Positions 1 through 5,446 of a DNA stretch of 5,446 nucleotides are shown piece after piece. The first letter of the stretch is position 1; each line of letters begins with the position of its first letter. The notes below the pieces were generated by a model. The model was not told the origin of the DNA. It worked only from the letters and a program-made list of their open reading frames with translations, and made no database searches. The translations under genes and the position numbers were made by a program. The stretch covers positions 1,707 through 7,152 of the forward strand of contig DCIF01000020.1 of assembly GCA_002315795.1 (NCBI GenBank), read 5' to 3'. Source of the stretch: Bacteroidales bacterium UBA1733. GTDB taxonomy: Bacteria > Bacteroidota > Bacteroidia > Bacteroidales > UBA3663.

Positions 1-921
1 TTCCATCTGAACGAATTCCTCTATACTTTCGAACCGGAGACACTGCAGGCGGGGAGCCAGTTTGATTATGTCAATCCGCGAAACCGAGCGGTGCAGTTGG
101 AGTATGAGAAAGTATTTACAGAACATCTGAAGGCGTTAGGAGCACAGCTTGATTATCAGACGATGAAGGCGGCTGAACCTTTGGCTGGCGAGGTGTCTGC
201 CAGTGTGGTGATACCGGTATTCAATCGTGTGAAAACCATTCAGGATGCCATCCGTTCTGCGCTCTCACAGCAGACAGCGTTCCCTTTCAATGTCATCGTA
301 GTAGATAACCATTCGACCGATGGTACTACCGAAGCCATTGCCGAACTGGCGGCTCAGGACCCTCGTGTGGTGCATATCATTCCAGAAGAAGACTCCTTGC
401 GTATCGGTGGATGCTGGAACAAGGCGGTGTCATCTGAAGCGTGCGGACCGTTTGTGGTGCAGCTTGACAGTGACGATATCTACAGTCGGCCAGATACACT
501 GCAGCTGATGGTTTCTGCTTTTGCCGAACAGGACTGTATGGCTGTGGTGGGAAGTTACCGGCTCACGGATTTCAACTTGCAGGAGTTGCCACCAGGTGTC
601 ATCGATCATCGAGAGTGGACGGTAGAGAATGGCATGAACAATGCGCTTCGCATCAATGGTTTAGGGGCACCACGTGGTTTCCGACGTGACTTGTTGCTTC
701 GTCATCCTTTGCCTAATACCAGCTATGGTGAAGACTATGCTGCCATGTTGCGCATCTGTCGCGAATATCGCATCGGACGTATCTATGAGTCACTTTACGA
801 CTGTCGTCGCTGGAGTGGCAATAGCGATGCAGCGTTGAGTCGTGAGAAGGTGAACCGTAACAATCTGTATAAGGACAGGATACGCAGCATCGAACTGGCT
901 GCCCGGTGTAAATTAAAATGA
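1..921 (+). CDS. Family 2 glycosyltransferase, C-terminal part (5' end outside window)
   Basis: The frame is open from the first base, so this is the 3' part of a longer gene; the GTG at 91 is only an internal valine codon. Numbering codons from base 1, a GT-A nucleotide-sugar-binding fold begins near codon 68 with SVVIPVFNR, followed by VIVVDNHSTDGT. A DxD-type metal-binding motif (LDSDD) lies near codons 155-159. The segment GEDYAAML near codons 243-250 carries the acidic pair where GT2 enzymes usually place the catalytic base. These features support transfer of a sugar from a nucleotide sugar to an unknown acceptor, probably in the cytoplasm; no membrane segment is visible. About 65 codons before the GT domain do not look like GT2 and suggest a further N-terminal domain upstream. 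The stop overlaps the next start (ATGA), so the two proteins are probably co-translated. Donor and acceptor cannot be read from the sequence. Confidence 0.88.
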   Translation, partial: FHLNEFLYTFEPETLQAGSQFDYVNPRNRAVQLEYEKVFTEHLKALGAQLDYQTMKAAEPLAGEVSASVVIPVFNRVKTIQDAIRSALSQQTAFPFNVIVVDNHSTDGTTEAIAELAAQDPRVVHIIPEEDSLRIGGCWNKAVSSEACGPFVVQLDSDDIYSRPDTLQLMVSAFAEQDCMAVVGSYRLTDFNLQELPPGVIDHREWTVENGMNNALRINGLGAPRGFRRDLLLRHPLPNTSYGEDYAAMLRICREYRIGRIYESLYDCRRWSGNSDAALSREKVNRNNLYKDRIRSIELAARCKLK

Positions 922-2981
922 AGACTTTTATGCTCGAATCTCTTTTCGATAAGCAATTACCAATATGGCCAGCATGCCGTGAGCGCTATGAAGCGTTGGC
1001 GGAAGCACGTCAGCGTGTGGTCACGGCAGAGGGTCGCGACTATGTGCTGACTTATAATCCGGCACGCGCCAAGAGTGCGAAGGCCAAGATCTCGGCCGAC
1101 GGACAGTTGGGAGAGGAGCGTCCTTGCTTCCTGTGTCAGCATGCTTTACCGGCAGAGCAGCTGTATGAGGAGGTAGAGACACTGCCGCTGCATCATAAGT
1201 ATCTGGTGGCAGTCAATCCGTATCCGATCGTCGATCATCATTTTACGATCATTGCCAAGGAACATACCCGTCAGGAACTGAAAGGCCGTGTGTGGGATAT
1301 GGCTTTCTTTGCCGATCTCTTTCCTGATTATCTGATCTTCTTCAATGGTGCATGCAGTGGCGCCAGTGCCCCTGATCACATGCATTTTCAGGCCGTTCCG
1401 AAGTCGGCTGTACCTCTGCTGCGGTGGAATGAGGATCAGAAGCGACAGATGGGAGTGAGCCGTCAGTTCCCTAATGTCGATGATACAGATCACCAGAACA
1501 TCCTGACCTGGACGGAAGGTGCCGAGGCTTATTGGCTGGTCATTGACCGTGAGAAGCACCGTCCATGGCAGTACTATGCAGGTACGGAAGGTTCTGCCGT
1601 ACCGGCCAGTGAACAGGTGCTTATAAGTCCGGCAGCGCTGGAGTTCTGCGGCCTGGTTCCCTTGAGCCGTGAAGAAGATTTTGAGAAGATGACCCCGTCT
1701 CTGCTCAGCGATTTGTTAGGACAGTGCTGGCGTAATGAACCGATGCTTCATGTGGGTATCATGGAGGGTCAGCAGATCCGTTTTTCGGCAGAAGAACGTG
1801 TGCACAGCATGAATTATGTGGCCGATGACCAGATGCGTGATGTGATGGATTACAGCAGCAACCGCGCTGAAATCAGTGAGATGAGCGAATACTGGAGTCA
1901 GACAGAGCCATTCACACTGGAACAGGTCACCATCGGTAAGGAGTTTCACTGGCAGCAGCAGGAAGACCAGGTATTCCGTGGTTCGCTGCATATCATTGCG
2001 CGCCAGGGAAAGCTGCATGCGATCAACCTCATTCCGGTGGAGCAGTATCTTGAGAGTGTGATTTCAAGCGAGATGTCGGCAACGAATAGTCTGGAGTTGC
2101 TCAAGGCGCATGCCGTGATCAGTCGCAGCTGGGTACTGCGGCAGCTGAAGGCTGGCGCAATGAGGAGTGAGGAATTAGGAGTGAGGAATTGTAGCTCTGC
2201 TGTGTATGATTCCGCATTTATAAAGTTCTGGGATCATTCTGACCATCAACTTTACGACGTTTGTGCCGATGATCATTGTCAGCGCTATCAGGGCATCACA
2301 CGCATGGTTTCGCCTCTCGTGCAACAGGCGGTAGCTGAGACACGAGGCCTGGTGCTGACTGACGATCATGATGAGATCTGCGATGCACGTTTCAGCAAAT
2401 GTTGTGGCGGTCGGACGGAGGTGTTCTCTACTTGCTGGCAGGACAAGGATTTCAGCTATCTGCAGTCGGTGGAGGATCCTTATTGTGATCCTGCTTTCAT
2501 TGCTACTTTGCCTGGTGGATTGGATGGCGTCCTGAGTCAGGTACTTAATAACTATGACCAGCAGACGGTAGATTTCCACGACTGGGAGGTGAGCTGCACG
2601 CAAGACGAACTCTCTTCGCTCATGGAGAAAAAACTGCAGTTGCACTTAGGTAAGATCGTAGCGCTGGAACCCTGCGAACGTGGAGCTTCGGGAAGACTGA
2701 AGACCCTGCGTGTCGTTGGCTCAGAAAAAACAGTGGTAATCGGCAAGGAGCTGATGATACGTAAAGCACTGTCGGAGACTCATCTCTTAAGCTCCTGGTT
2801 TGACGTAGAGACTATGACCGATGCCGAAGGTCAGACACGCTTCACTTTGCGTGGCAAGGGATGGGGACATGGTGTGGGTCTTTGCCAGATAGGTGCGGCC
2901 GCTATGGCTCTGAAAGGCTTTAAGGCCGAGGAGATCCTGGCTCATTATTATCCGGGAGCAAAAATAGCGAAACGCTATTGA
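918..2981 (+). CDS. GalT/HIT-like nucleotidyltransferase (DUF4922-like) fused to SpoIID/LytB domain
   Basis: A 687-residue protein of two modules. Residues 1 to about 272 resemble the GalT/HIT superfamily (galactose-1-phosphate uridylyltransferase, Ap4A phosphorylase, GDP-hexose phosphorylase). RPCFLC (Cys70, Cys73) matches the CxxC zinc pair of GalT, VNPYPIVDHHFTII follows at 99-112, and GASAPDHMHFQ (148-158) supplies an HxHxQ active site with His156 the likely nucleotidylated residue. I recall this module as DUF4922 in Bacteroidetes. Residues of about 275-687 are SpoIID/LytB-like: VISSEM at 381-386 (Glu385 aligns with the catalytic Glu of SpoIID lytic transglycosylases), DVCADDHCQRYQG at 447-459, KCCGGRTE at 494-501 and GKGWGHGVGLCQIGA at 646-660. 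SpoIID proteins normally act on peptidoglycan outside the cytoplasm, yet there is no signal peptide, lipobox or membrane helix, and there are 17 cysteines. A cytosolic role is therefore plausible, but the substrate is unknown. The ATG overlaps the upstream glycosyltransferase stop by four bases. Residues 415-425 are encoded by a heptamer repeat. Domain calls are firm; the reaction is not. Confidence 0.85.
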   Translation: MKTFMLESLFDKQLPIWPACRERYEALAEARQRVVTAEGRDYVLTYNPARAKSAKAKISADGQLGEERPCFLCQHALPAEQLYEEVETLPLHHKYLVAVNPYPIVDHHFTIIAKEHTRQELKGRVWDMAFFADLFPDYLIFFNGACSGASAPDHMHFQAVPKSAVPLLRWNEDQKRQMGVSRQFPNVDDTDHQNILTWTEGAEAYWLVIDREKHRPWQYYAGTEGSAVPASEQVLISPAALEFCGLVPLSREEDFEKMTPSLLSDLLGQCWRNEPMLHVGIMEGQQIRFSAEERVHSMNYVADDQMRDVMDYSSNRAEISEMSEYWSQTEPFTLEQVTIGKEFHWQQQEDQVFRGSLHIIARQGKLHAINLIPVEQYLESVISSEMSATNSLELLKAHAVISRSWVLRQLKAGAMRSEELGVRNCSSAVYDSAFIKFWDHSDHQLYDVCADDHCQRYQGITRMVSPLVQQAVAETRGLVLTDDHDEICDARFSKCCGGRTEVFSTCWQDKDFSYLQSVEDPYCDPAFIATLPGGLDGVLSQVLNNYDQQTVDFHDWEVSCTQDELSSLMEKKLQLHLGKIVALEPCERGASGRLKTLRVVGSEKTVVIGKELMIRKALSETHLLSSWFDVETMTDAEGQTRFTLRGKGWGHGVGLCQIGAAAMALKGFKAEEILAHYYPGAKIAKRY
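2161..2191 (+). repeat. Short heptamer repeat inside the SpoIID coding region
   Basis: Starting from a leading TGA, the units read GGAGTGA, GGAATTA, GGAGTGA and GGAATT plus a divergent last base. This is also two copies of a 14-mer. It is the same family as the array at 3446-3524, with GT changed to AA in alternate units. It is read in frame as codons 415-425 (residues MRSEELGVRN then Cys). The frame used is the one that avoids every TGA and TAG in the repeat; the +1 frame meets stops at 2161, 2176 and 2182. It lies in a linker between the helix ending SRSWVLRQLKAG and the DVCADDHC motif, a place where extra residues should be tolerated. Insertion or local expansion of a mobile or slipping heptamer is inferred. 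Confidence 0.7.
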
Positions 2982-3007
2982 ATATGAAGAAATAATCATT
3001 AAAGAAT

Positions 3008-3445
3008 ATGCAATTATCAGATAAATGGTTCACGGCTATCAGTGACAACGAAGATGGTAGCTACACTTTCATCTCAGGACGTTCGGATATCGACGAATTT
3101 GTCAAGTCAGGAAAGATGAAAGAGCGTATTGAAGTGACCTGGCACTATGAACCCGATGAGAAGGGTATGCCAGCCATTGACAAGGAAGCTCAGATCATGG
3201 AGGCTGTGGAAGAGCGACTCCGTACGTCTATGGAGAAAGACAAGCTCGCTATCCTCACAGGTATCTATACCGGTCAGGGTAAACGCGAGTGGATCTTCAT
3301 CGCTCGTAATACTGCGGCTTTCGGAGAGCGCTTGAATGATGCTTTGGCCGGATTGCCACAGTTGCCAATAGAGATCTATGCGGAGAAAGATCCAGAGAAT
3401 GAGGAGTACAAGTCTCTGCTGGAGATTCGTGGCGAAGAAGACTAG
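3008..3445 (+). CDS. Small DUF695-like protein, function unknown
   Basis: A 145-residue soluble, acidic protein with no signal peptide or membrane segment. The pattern matches my recollection of Bacteroidetes DUF695 proteins: an N-terminal KWFTAISDNEDGSYTFISGR segment, a central IEVTWHYEPDEKGMP strand region (41-55), a helix rich in Glu/Lys (59-78), then LAILTGIYTGQGKREWIFIAR (81-101) and a C-terminal PIEIYAEKDPENEEY (120-134). No catalytic motif is evident. DUF695 domains elsewhere are sometimes joined to RraB-type regulators of RNase E, but nothing like RraB is present here, so no function should be assigned from that. The ATG is 26 bases past the preceding stop, behind an A-rich leader with no clear Shine-Dalgarno sequence, as usual in Bacteroidetes. 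It is probably co-transcribed with its neighbours. The heptamer array begins immediately after its TAG stop. Confidence 0.8.
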   Translation: MQLSDKWFTAISDNEDGSYTFISGRSDIDEFVKSGKMKERIEVTWHYEPDEKGMPAIDKEAQIMEAVEERLRTSMEKDKLAILTGIYTGQGKREWIFIARNTAAFGERLNDALAGLPQLPIEIYAEKDPENEEYKSLLEIRGEED

Positions 3446-3524
3446 GGTTAGTGAGGAGTTAGGAGTGAGGAGTGAGGAGTGAGGAGTTAGGAGTGAGGAG
3501 TTAGGAGTTAGGAGTTAGGAGTTA
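3446..3524 (+). repeat. GGAGTKA heptamer tandem array filling the intergenic gap
   Basis: Ten perfect, uninterrupted heptamers run from 3455 to 3524, all GGAGTTA or GGAGTGA. In order the variable ends are TTA, TGA, TGA, TGA, TTA, TGA, TTA, TTA, TTA, TTA. Degenerate remnants (GGTTA, GTGA) fill 3446-3454, directly after the stop of the DUF695-like gene. The array ends five bases before the ATG at 3530, separated by ATAAA. Because seven is not a multiple of three, the TGA and TAG within the units place stops in all three forward frames, so the array cannot be translated through. Each unit carries GGAG, which resembles a Shine-Dalgarno core. No hairpin can form within this purine-rich strand. It resembles in style the short tandemly repeated heptamers of filamentous cyanobacteria; any relationship is unproven. 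Homogenised units suggest recent expansion by slippage. Confidence 0.92.
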
Positions 3525-3529
3525 ATAAA

Positions 3530-4336
3530 ATGAAGGTAACCATCTTAGGAAGCGGAACGAGCGTAGGAGTGCCGATGCCTACGTGTCAGTGCGAAGTATG
3601 TAAGTCAACGGATCCGAAGGATAACCGTCTGCGCTGCAGTGCACTGGTAGAGACCGATGAGGGAAAACATATACTGGTAGACTGTGGCCCGGATTTCCGC
3701 ATGCAGGCCATTCGCGCTGATATCAAGTCGCTCGATGCTTTGCTGCTGACTCATAATCATTTTGACCATTGCTATGGTCTGGATGATCTGCGTCCGTTTG
3801 CTTATTATCAGCCGTTGCTCACTTATGCTGATCAGATCATGTCAGAGGCCCTGCTCTCACGATGGGACTATATCTTCATTCATCGCTATCCTGGTGTTCC
3901 GAAGCTCGAACTGAAGACGTTACATCCCAGTCAGGGAGACTGTTTCAAAGTAGGAGAGACCGAGGTGACACCTATCCGATGCTATCATGGCAAGTTGCCG
4001 ATGCTCGGTTATCTCATCGGTTCACTGGCATACATCACTGATTGCACTCATATTGAGGAGCGCGACTTTGAGAAACTCCGTGGAATCAAGGTATTAATTA
4101 TCGATGCTTTGCGCTGGTCCGGACATCCCACACATTATAGTGTGCAGCAGGCCATGGAGATAGTCGATGCCTTGCGTCCGCAGCGAACGATCTTTACGCA
4201 CATGAGCCATGAGATGGGTCTGCACTCATTATTTAAGGAACATCTGTTCGCTGAGCTCTCAGACAAATATCCATCCTCATTGCTCGAAACCGTTGAACTT
4301 GCTTACGATGGCATGGTTCTCGAGATGGACTATTAA
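3530..4336 (+). CDS. PhnP-like metallo-beta-lactamase-fold phosphodiesterase
   Basis: A 268-residue soluble protein of the metallo-beta-lactamase superfamily. The signature THNHFDH at 74-80 gives the HxHxDH metal site (His75, His77, Asp79, His80). Further likely metal ligands are His153 in CYHG, Asp171 in YITD and His224 or His227 in FTHMSHE. The N-terminus GSGTSVGVP followed by CQCEVC (Cys19, Cys21, Cys24) matches the additional structural zinc site known in PhnP, the cyclic phosphoribosyl phosphodiesterase of the C-P lyase pathway. Length fits that family (about 250-270 residues). No phn genes are visible here, so the true substrate may be another cyclic phosphate or nucleotide, and tRNase Z-type activity is less likely. 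The ATG at 3530 is preceded by ATAAA and then ten GGAG-bearing heptamers; translation may be influenced by them. The next gene follows in the same reading frame after 24 bases. Confidence 0.9.
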   Translation: MKVTILGSGTSVGVPMPTCQCEVCKSTDPKDNRLRCSALVETDEGKHILVDCGPDFRMQAIRADIKSLDALLLTHNHFDHCYGLDDLRPFAYYQPLLTYADQIMSEALLSRWDYIFIHRYPGVPKLELKTLHPSQGDCFKVGETEVTPIRCYHGKLPMLGYLIGSLAYITDCTHIEERDFEKLRGIKVLIIDALRWSGHPTHYSVQQAMEIVDALRPQRTIFTHMSHEMGLHSLFKEHLFAELSDKYPSSLLETVELAYDGMVLEMDY

Positions 4337-4360
4337 TTTTTTATTTTACATTTTTTTCTG
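4337..4360 (+). promoter_or_regulatory. T-rich leader before the GTG start of the MiaA-family gene
   Basis: The 24 bases between the hydrolase stop and the GTG at 4361 are nearly all A/T, with T runs of six, four and seven. No ATG occurs in frame, and the in-frame TAA of the previous gene ends the frame at 4336. The start is therefore GTG 4361, or the CTG at 4358 just before it. No Shine-Dalgarno sequence is present; an unstructured AT-rich leader is usual for initiation in Bacteroidetes. There is no hairpin before the T runs, so it is not a convincing terminator, and I see no TAnnTTTG-type promoter. Confidence 0.45.
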
Positions 4361-5293
4361 GTGATCACAATCGTAGGACCTACCGCCTCTGGCAAGACAC
4401 GTCTGGCCGTTGATGTGGCGTTGGCATATCATACCGAAGTAATCTCTGGCGACAGTCGTCAGGTGTATAAGGAAATGACTCTGGGTACCGGTAAGGACTT
4501 GGAGGATTATCTGGTGCGCGATGCTGAAGGTAAGGTAGTTAAGGAGGTAAAATGCCATCTGATAGATATCCGTGAACCTGGCTATAAATATAGCATCTAT
4601 GAATTTCAGCAGGATTTCCACAAGGCTTACAATGATATCCGGGGTCGTGGCCTGATGCCAGTGTTCTGCGGTGGCTCAGGTTTGTATGTAGAGAGCATCC
4701 TGCGTGGTTATGAGATGCACGAGGTGCCGGAGAATCCGACATTAAGAAAAAGTCTGGAAGGCAAGAGCCTTGCCGAACTTACAGAAATTCTGAAGACCTA
4801 CAAGACGTTGCACAACCAGACAGACACGGATACGGCCAAACGTGCCATCCGTGAGATTGAGATCCGTGATTACTACCGTAACCATGCCGAGCAATTGACC
4901 GGATATCCGGCCGTGAAGAGCCTCGTAGTGGGTACTGAAGTAGATCGCGAAGTGCGTCGTGAACGTATCTCACGTCGCCTCCGAGAGCGATTGGAGGCCG
5001 GTATGGTCGATGAGGTACGCCATCTGCTCGAAGACCGTAAGATCCCTGCTCAGGACCTTATTTACTATGGTTTGGAGTATAAGTATCTCACTTTATATCT
5101 CACTGGAGAACTCAGTTACGATGAGATGGTGCGACAGCTGGAGATCGCCATCCATCAGTTTGCCAAGCGTCAGATGACGTGGTTCCGCGGCATGGAGAAG
5201 CGTGGCATTCATATCCACTGGATTCCAGCAGAACTTTCCCGTGAGGAGAAAGTGGCTCGTGTACAGGAACTGTATGCCAGCTTCGGAGAATAG
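4361..5293 (+). CDS. miaA: tRNA dimethylallyltransferase, divergent MiaA-family paralog
   Basis: A 310-residue enzyme of the family that transfers the dimethylallyl group of dimethylallyl diphosphate to N6 of A37 in tRNAs reading UNN codons, in the cytoplasm. Motifs in order: P-loop GPTASGKT at 6-13; SGDSRQVYKEMTLGTGKD at 29-46 (Asp31 matches the catalytic-base position of MiaA); CHLIDI at 65-70; CGGSGLYVES at 103-112; KRAIREIEI at 160-168; RRERISRRLRERLEAGMVDEV at 199-219; and the C-terminal IHQFAKRQMTWFRG at 264-277. Differences from canonical MiaA are GTGKD in place of GTAKP, CHLID in place of HHLID, about ten additional residues (roughly 47-64) between these motifs, and YYGLEY in place of the usual GYxE. 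I recall Bacteroidetes carrying two MiaA paralogs, and this fits the more divergent one. The GTG start gives an N-terminus beginning directly at the first beta strand. It converges on greA with nine bases between stops. Confidence 0.9.
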   Translation: MITIVGPTASGKTRLAVDVALAYHTEVISGDSRQVYKEMTLGTGKDLEDYLVRDAEGKVVKEVKCHLIDIREPGYKYSIYEFQQDFHKAYNDIRGRGLMPVFCGGSGLYVESILRGYEMHEVPENPTLRKSLEGKSLAELTEILKTYKTLHNQTDTDTAKRAIREIEIRDYYRNHAEQLTGYPAVKSLVVGTEVDREVRRERISRRLRERLEAGMVDEVRHLLEDRKIPAQDLIYYGLEYKYLTLYLTGELSYDEMVRQLEIAIHQFAKRQMTWFRGMEKRGIHIHWIPAELSREEKVARVQELYASFGE

Positions 5294-5302
5294 AAATAGA
5301 GC

Positions 5303-5446
5303 TTAAATCGAAATATGATCGATCCTGAGTCTCAGGATACCGGCTGGCACACGTGCTTCTACTACATCACCCACCTTTTTCCCTAAGAGAGCTTCGGCAA
5401 TAGGTGATTTGATCGAGATCTTGCCTTCTCTCAGATTGGCTTCATG
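5303..5446 (-). CDS. greA: Transcription elongation factor GreA, C-terminal end (5' end outside window)
   Basis: Read on the minus strand, 47 codons precede the TAA at 5303-5305 and the frame runs off the window end. The residues match the C-terminal FKBP-like domain of GreA/Gre[22 protein letters not shown] is followed by [13 protein letters not shown] and a hydrophobic ending RIDHISI. The [14 protein letters not shown] and VPAG elements are characteristic of GreA. GreA binds RNA polymerase and stimulates cleavage of backtracked transcripts; the catalytic N-terminal coiled coil is outside the window. The ending at ISI fits Bacteroidetes GreA as I remember it. It is convergent with the MiaA-family gene, and a short perfect palindrome lies within its last codons. 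Confidence 0.92.
   Translation of the reverse strand, partial: HEANLREGKISIKSPIAEALLGKKVGDVVEARVPAGILRLRIDHISI
5322..5338. repeat. Perfect 8-bp inverted repeat at the convergent gene ends
   Basis: ATCCTGAG and CTCAGGAT flank a single central T; as a hairpin it would be a seven-pair stem with a three-base loop. It lies 28 bases past the MiaA-family stop and within the greA codons for the near-terminal GILRLRI segment. Its placement between two convergent genes suggests a possible bidirectional transcription end signal. However, no proper T run follows on either strand: the plus strand continues ACCGGCTGG, and the minus strand GATCGATCATATTTCG. It is therefore only a weak terminator candidate. 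Confidence 0.4.

Noticed and set aside
91..93. GTG as the start codon of the glycosyltransferase
   Set aside because: The frame continues open to the window edge with protein-like sequence upstream, so this GTG is an internal codon.
918..2981. Fusion gene as an artefact of a lost stop between two genes
   Set aside because: The frame is continuous, both halves keep their key motifs, and I recall similar joined architectures in Bacteroidetes; reads could still confirm it.
957..2999. Several minus-strand open frames of 61-156 codons opposite the fusion gene
   Set aside because: They lie fully antisense to a well-supported gene, show no recognisable motif, and have low-complexity or unlikely compositions.
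3446..3524. CRISPR array
   Set aside because: The units are contiguous heptamers without spacers; this is a simple tandem repeat.
4337..4360. Intrinsic terminator after the PhnP-like gene
   Set aside because: There are T runs but no stable GC stem before them; the end of the gene offers no clear hairpin.
4346..4973. Minus-strand open frames opposite the MiaA-family gene
   Set aside because: They are antisense to conserved MiaA motifs and encode no recognisable domain.

Overview
The window looks like Bacteroidales, most likely a Prevotella-type genome. This rests on protein signatures: a stand-alone PhnP-like hydrolase, a divergent MiaA paralog, a GalT-like/SpoIID fusion and a small DUF695-like protein, all resembling Bacteroidetes proteins as I remember them. 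AT-rich leaders without a clear Shine-Dalgarno sequence fit the same group. No database search was possible, so the lineage call is inference from memory.

Layout: five plus-strand genes run from 1 to 5293 with short gaps, followed by the 3' end of a convergent minus-strand gene. (1) 1-921 is the C-terminal part of a family 2 glycosyltransferase whose start lies upstream of the window. (2) 918-2981 overlaps it by four bases (ATGA). It encodes a 687-residue two-part protein: an N-terminal GalT/HIT-like nucleotidyltransferase or phosphorylase module and a C-terminal SpoIID/LytB module, with no signal peptide or membrane segment. (3) 3008-3445 is a small DUF695-like protein of unknown function. 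(4) 3530-4336 is a PhnP-like metallo-beta-lactamase-fold phosphodiesterase. (5) 4361-5293 is a divergent tRNA dimethylallyltransferase (MiaA family) with a GTG start. (6) 5303-5446 on the minus strand is the C-terminal end of transcription elongation factor GreA.

The gap at 3446-3529 is almost entirely a heptamer tandem repeat, GGAGTKA (K = T or G), with ten perfect units ending five bases before the hydrolase start codon. A shorter, slightly degenerate copy (GGAGTGA/GGAATTA) lies in frame inside the SpoIID-coding part of gene 2, at about 2161-2191. This suggests a dispersed, mobile or expanding heptamer family.

Working together: the first two genes are probably translationally coupled and point to a shared, uncharacterised sugar, nucleotide-sugar or glycan process. 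The last three plus-strand genes look like housekeeping or maintenance genes read in the same direction. I see no convincing internal promoter or strong intrinsic terminator. The best candidate for an undescribed system is the glycosyltransferase plus GalT-like/SpoIID fusion. The heptamer repeats are the most unusual DNA-level signal.
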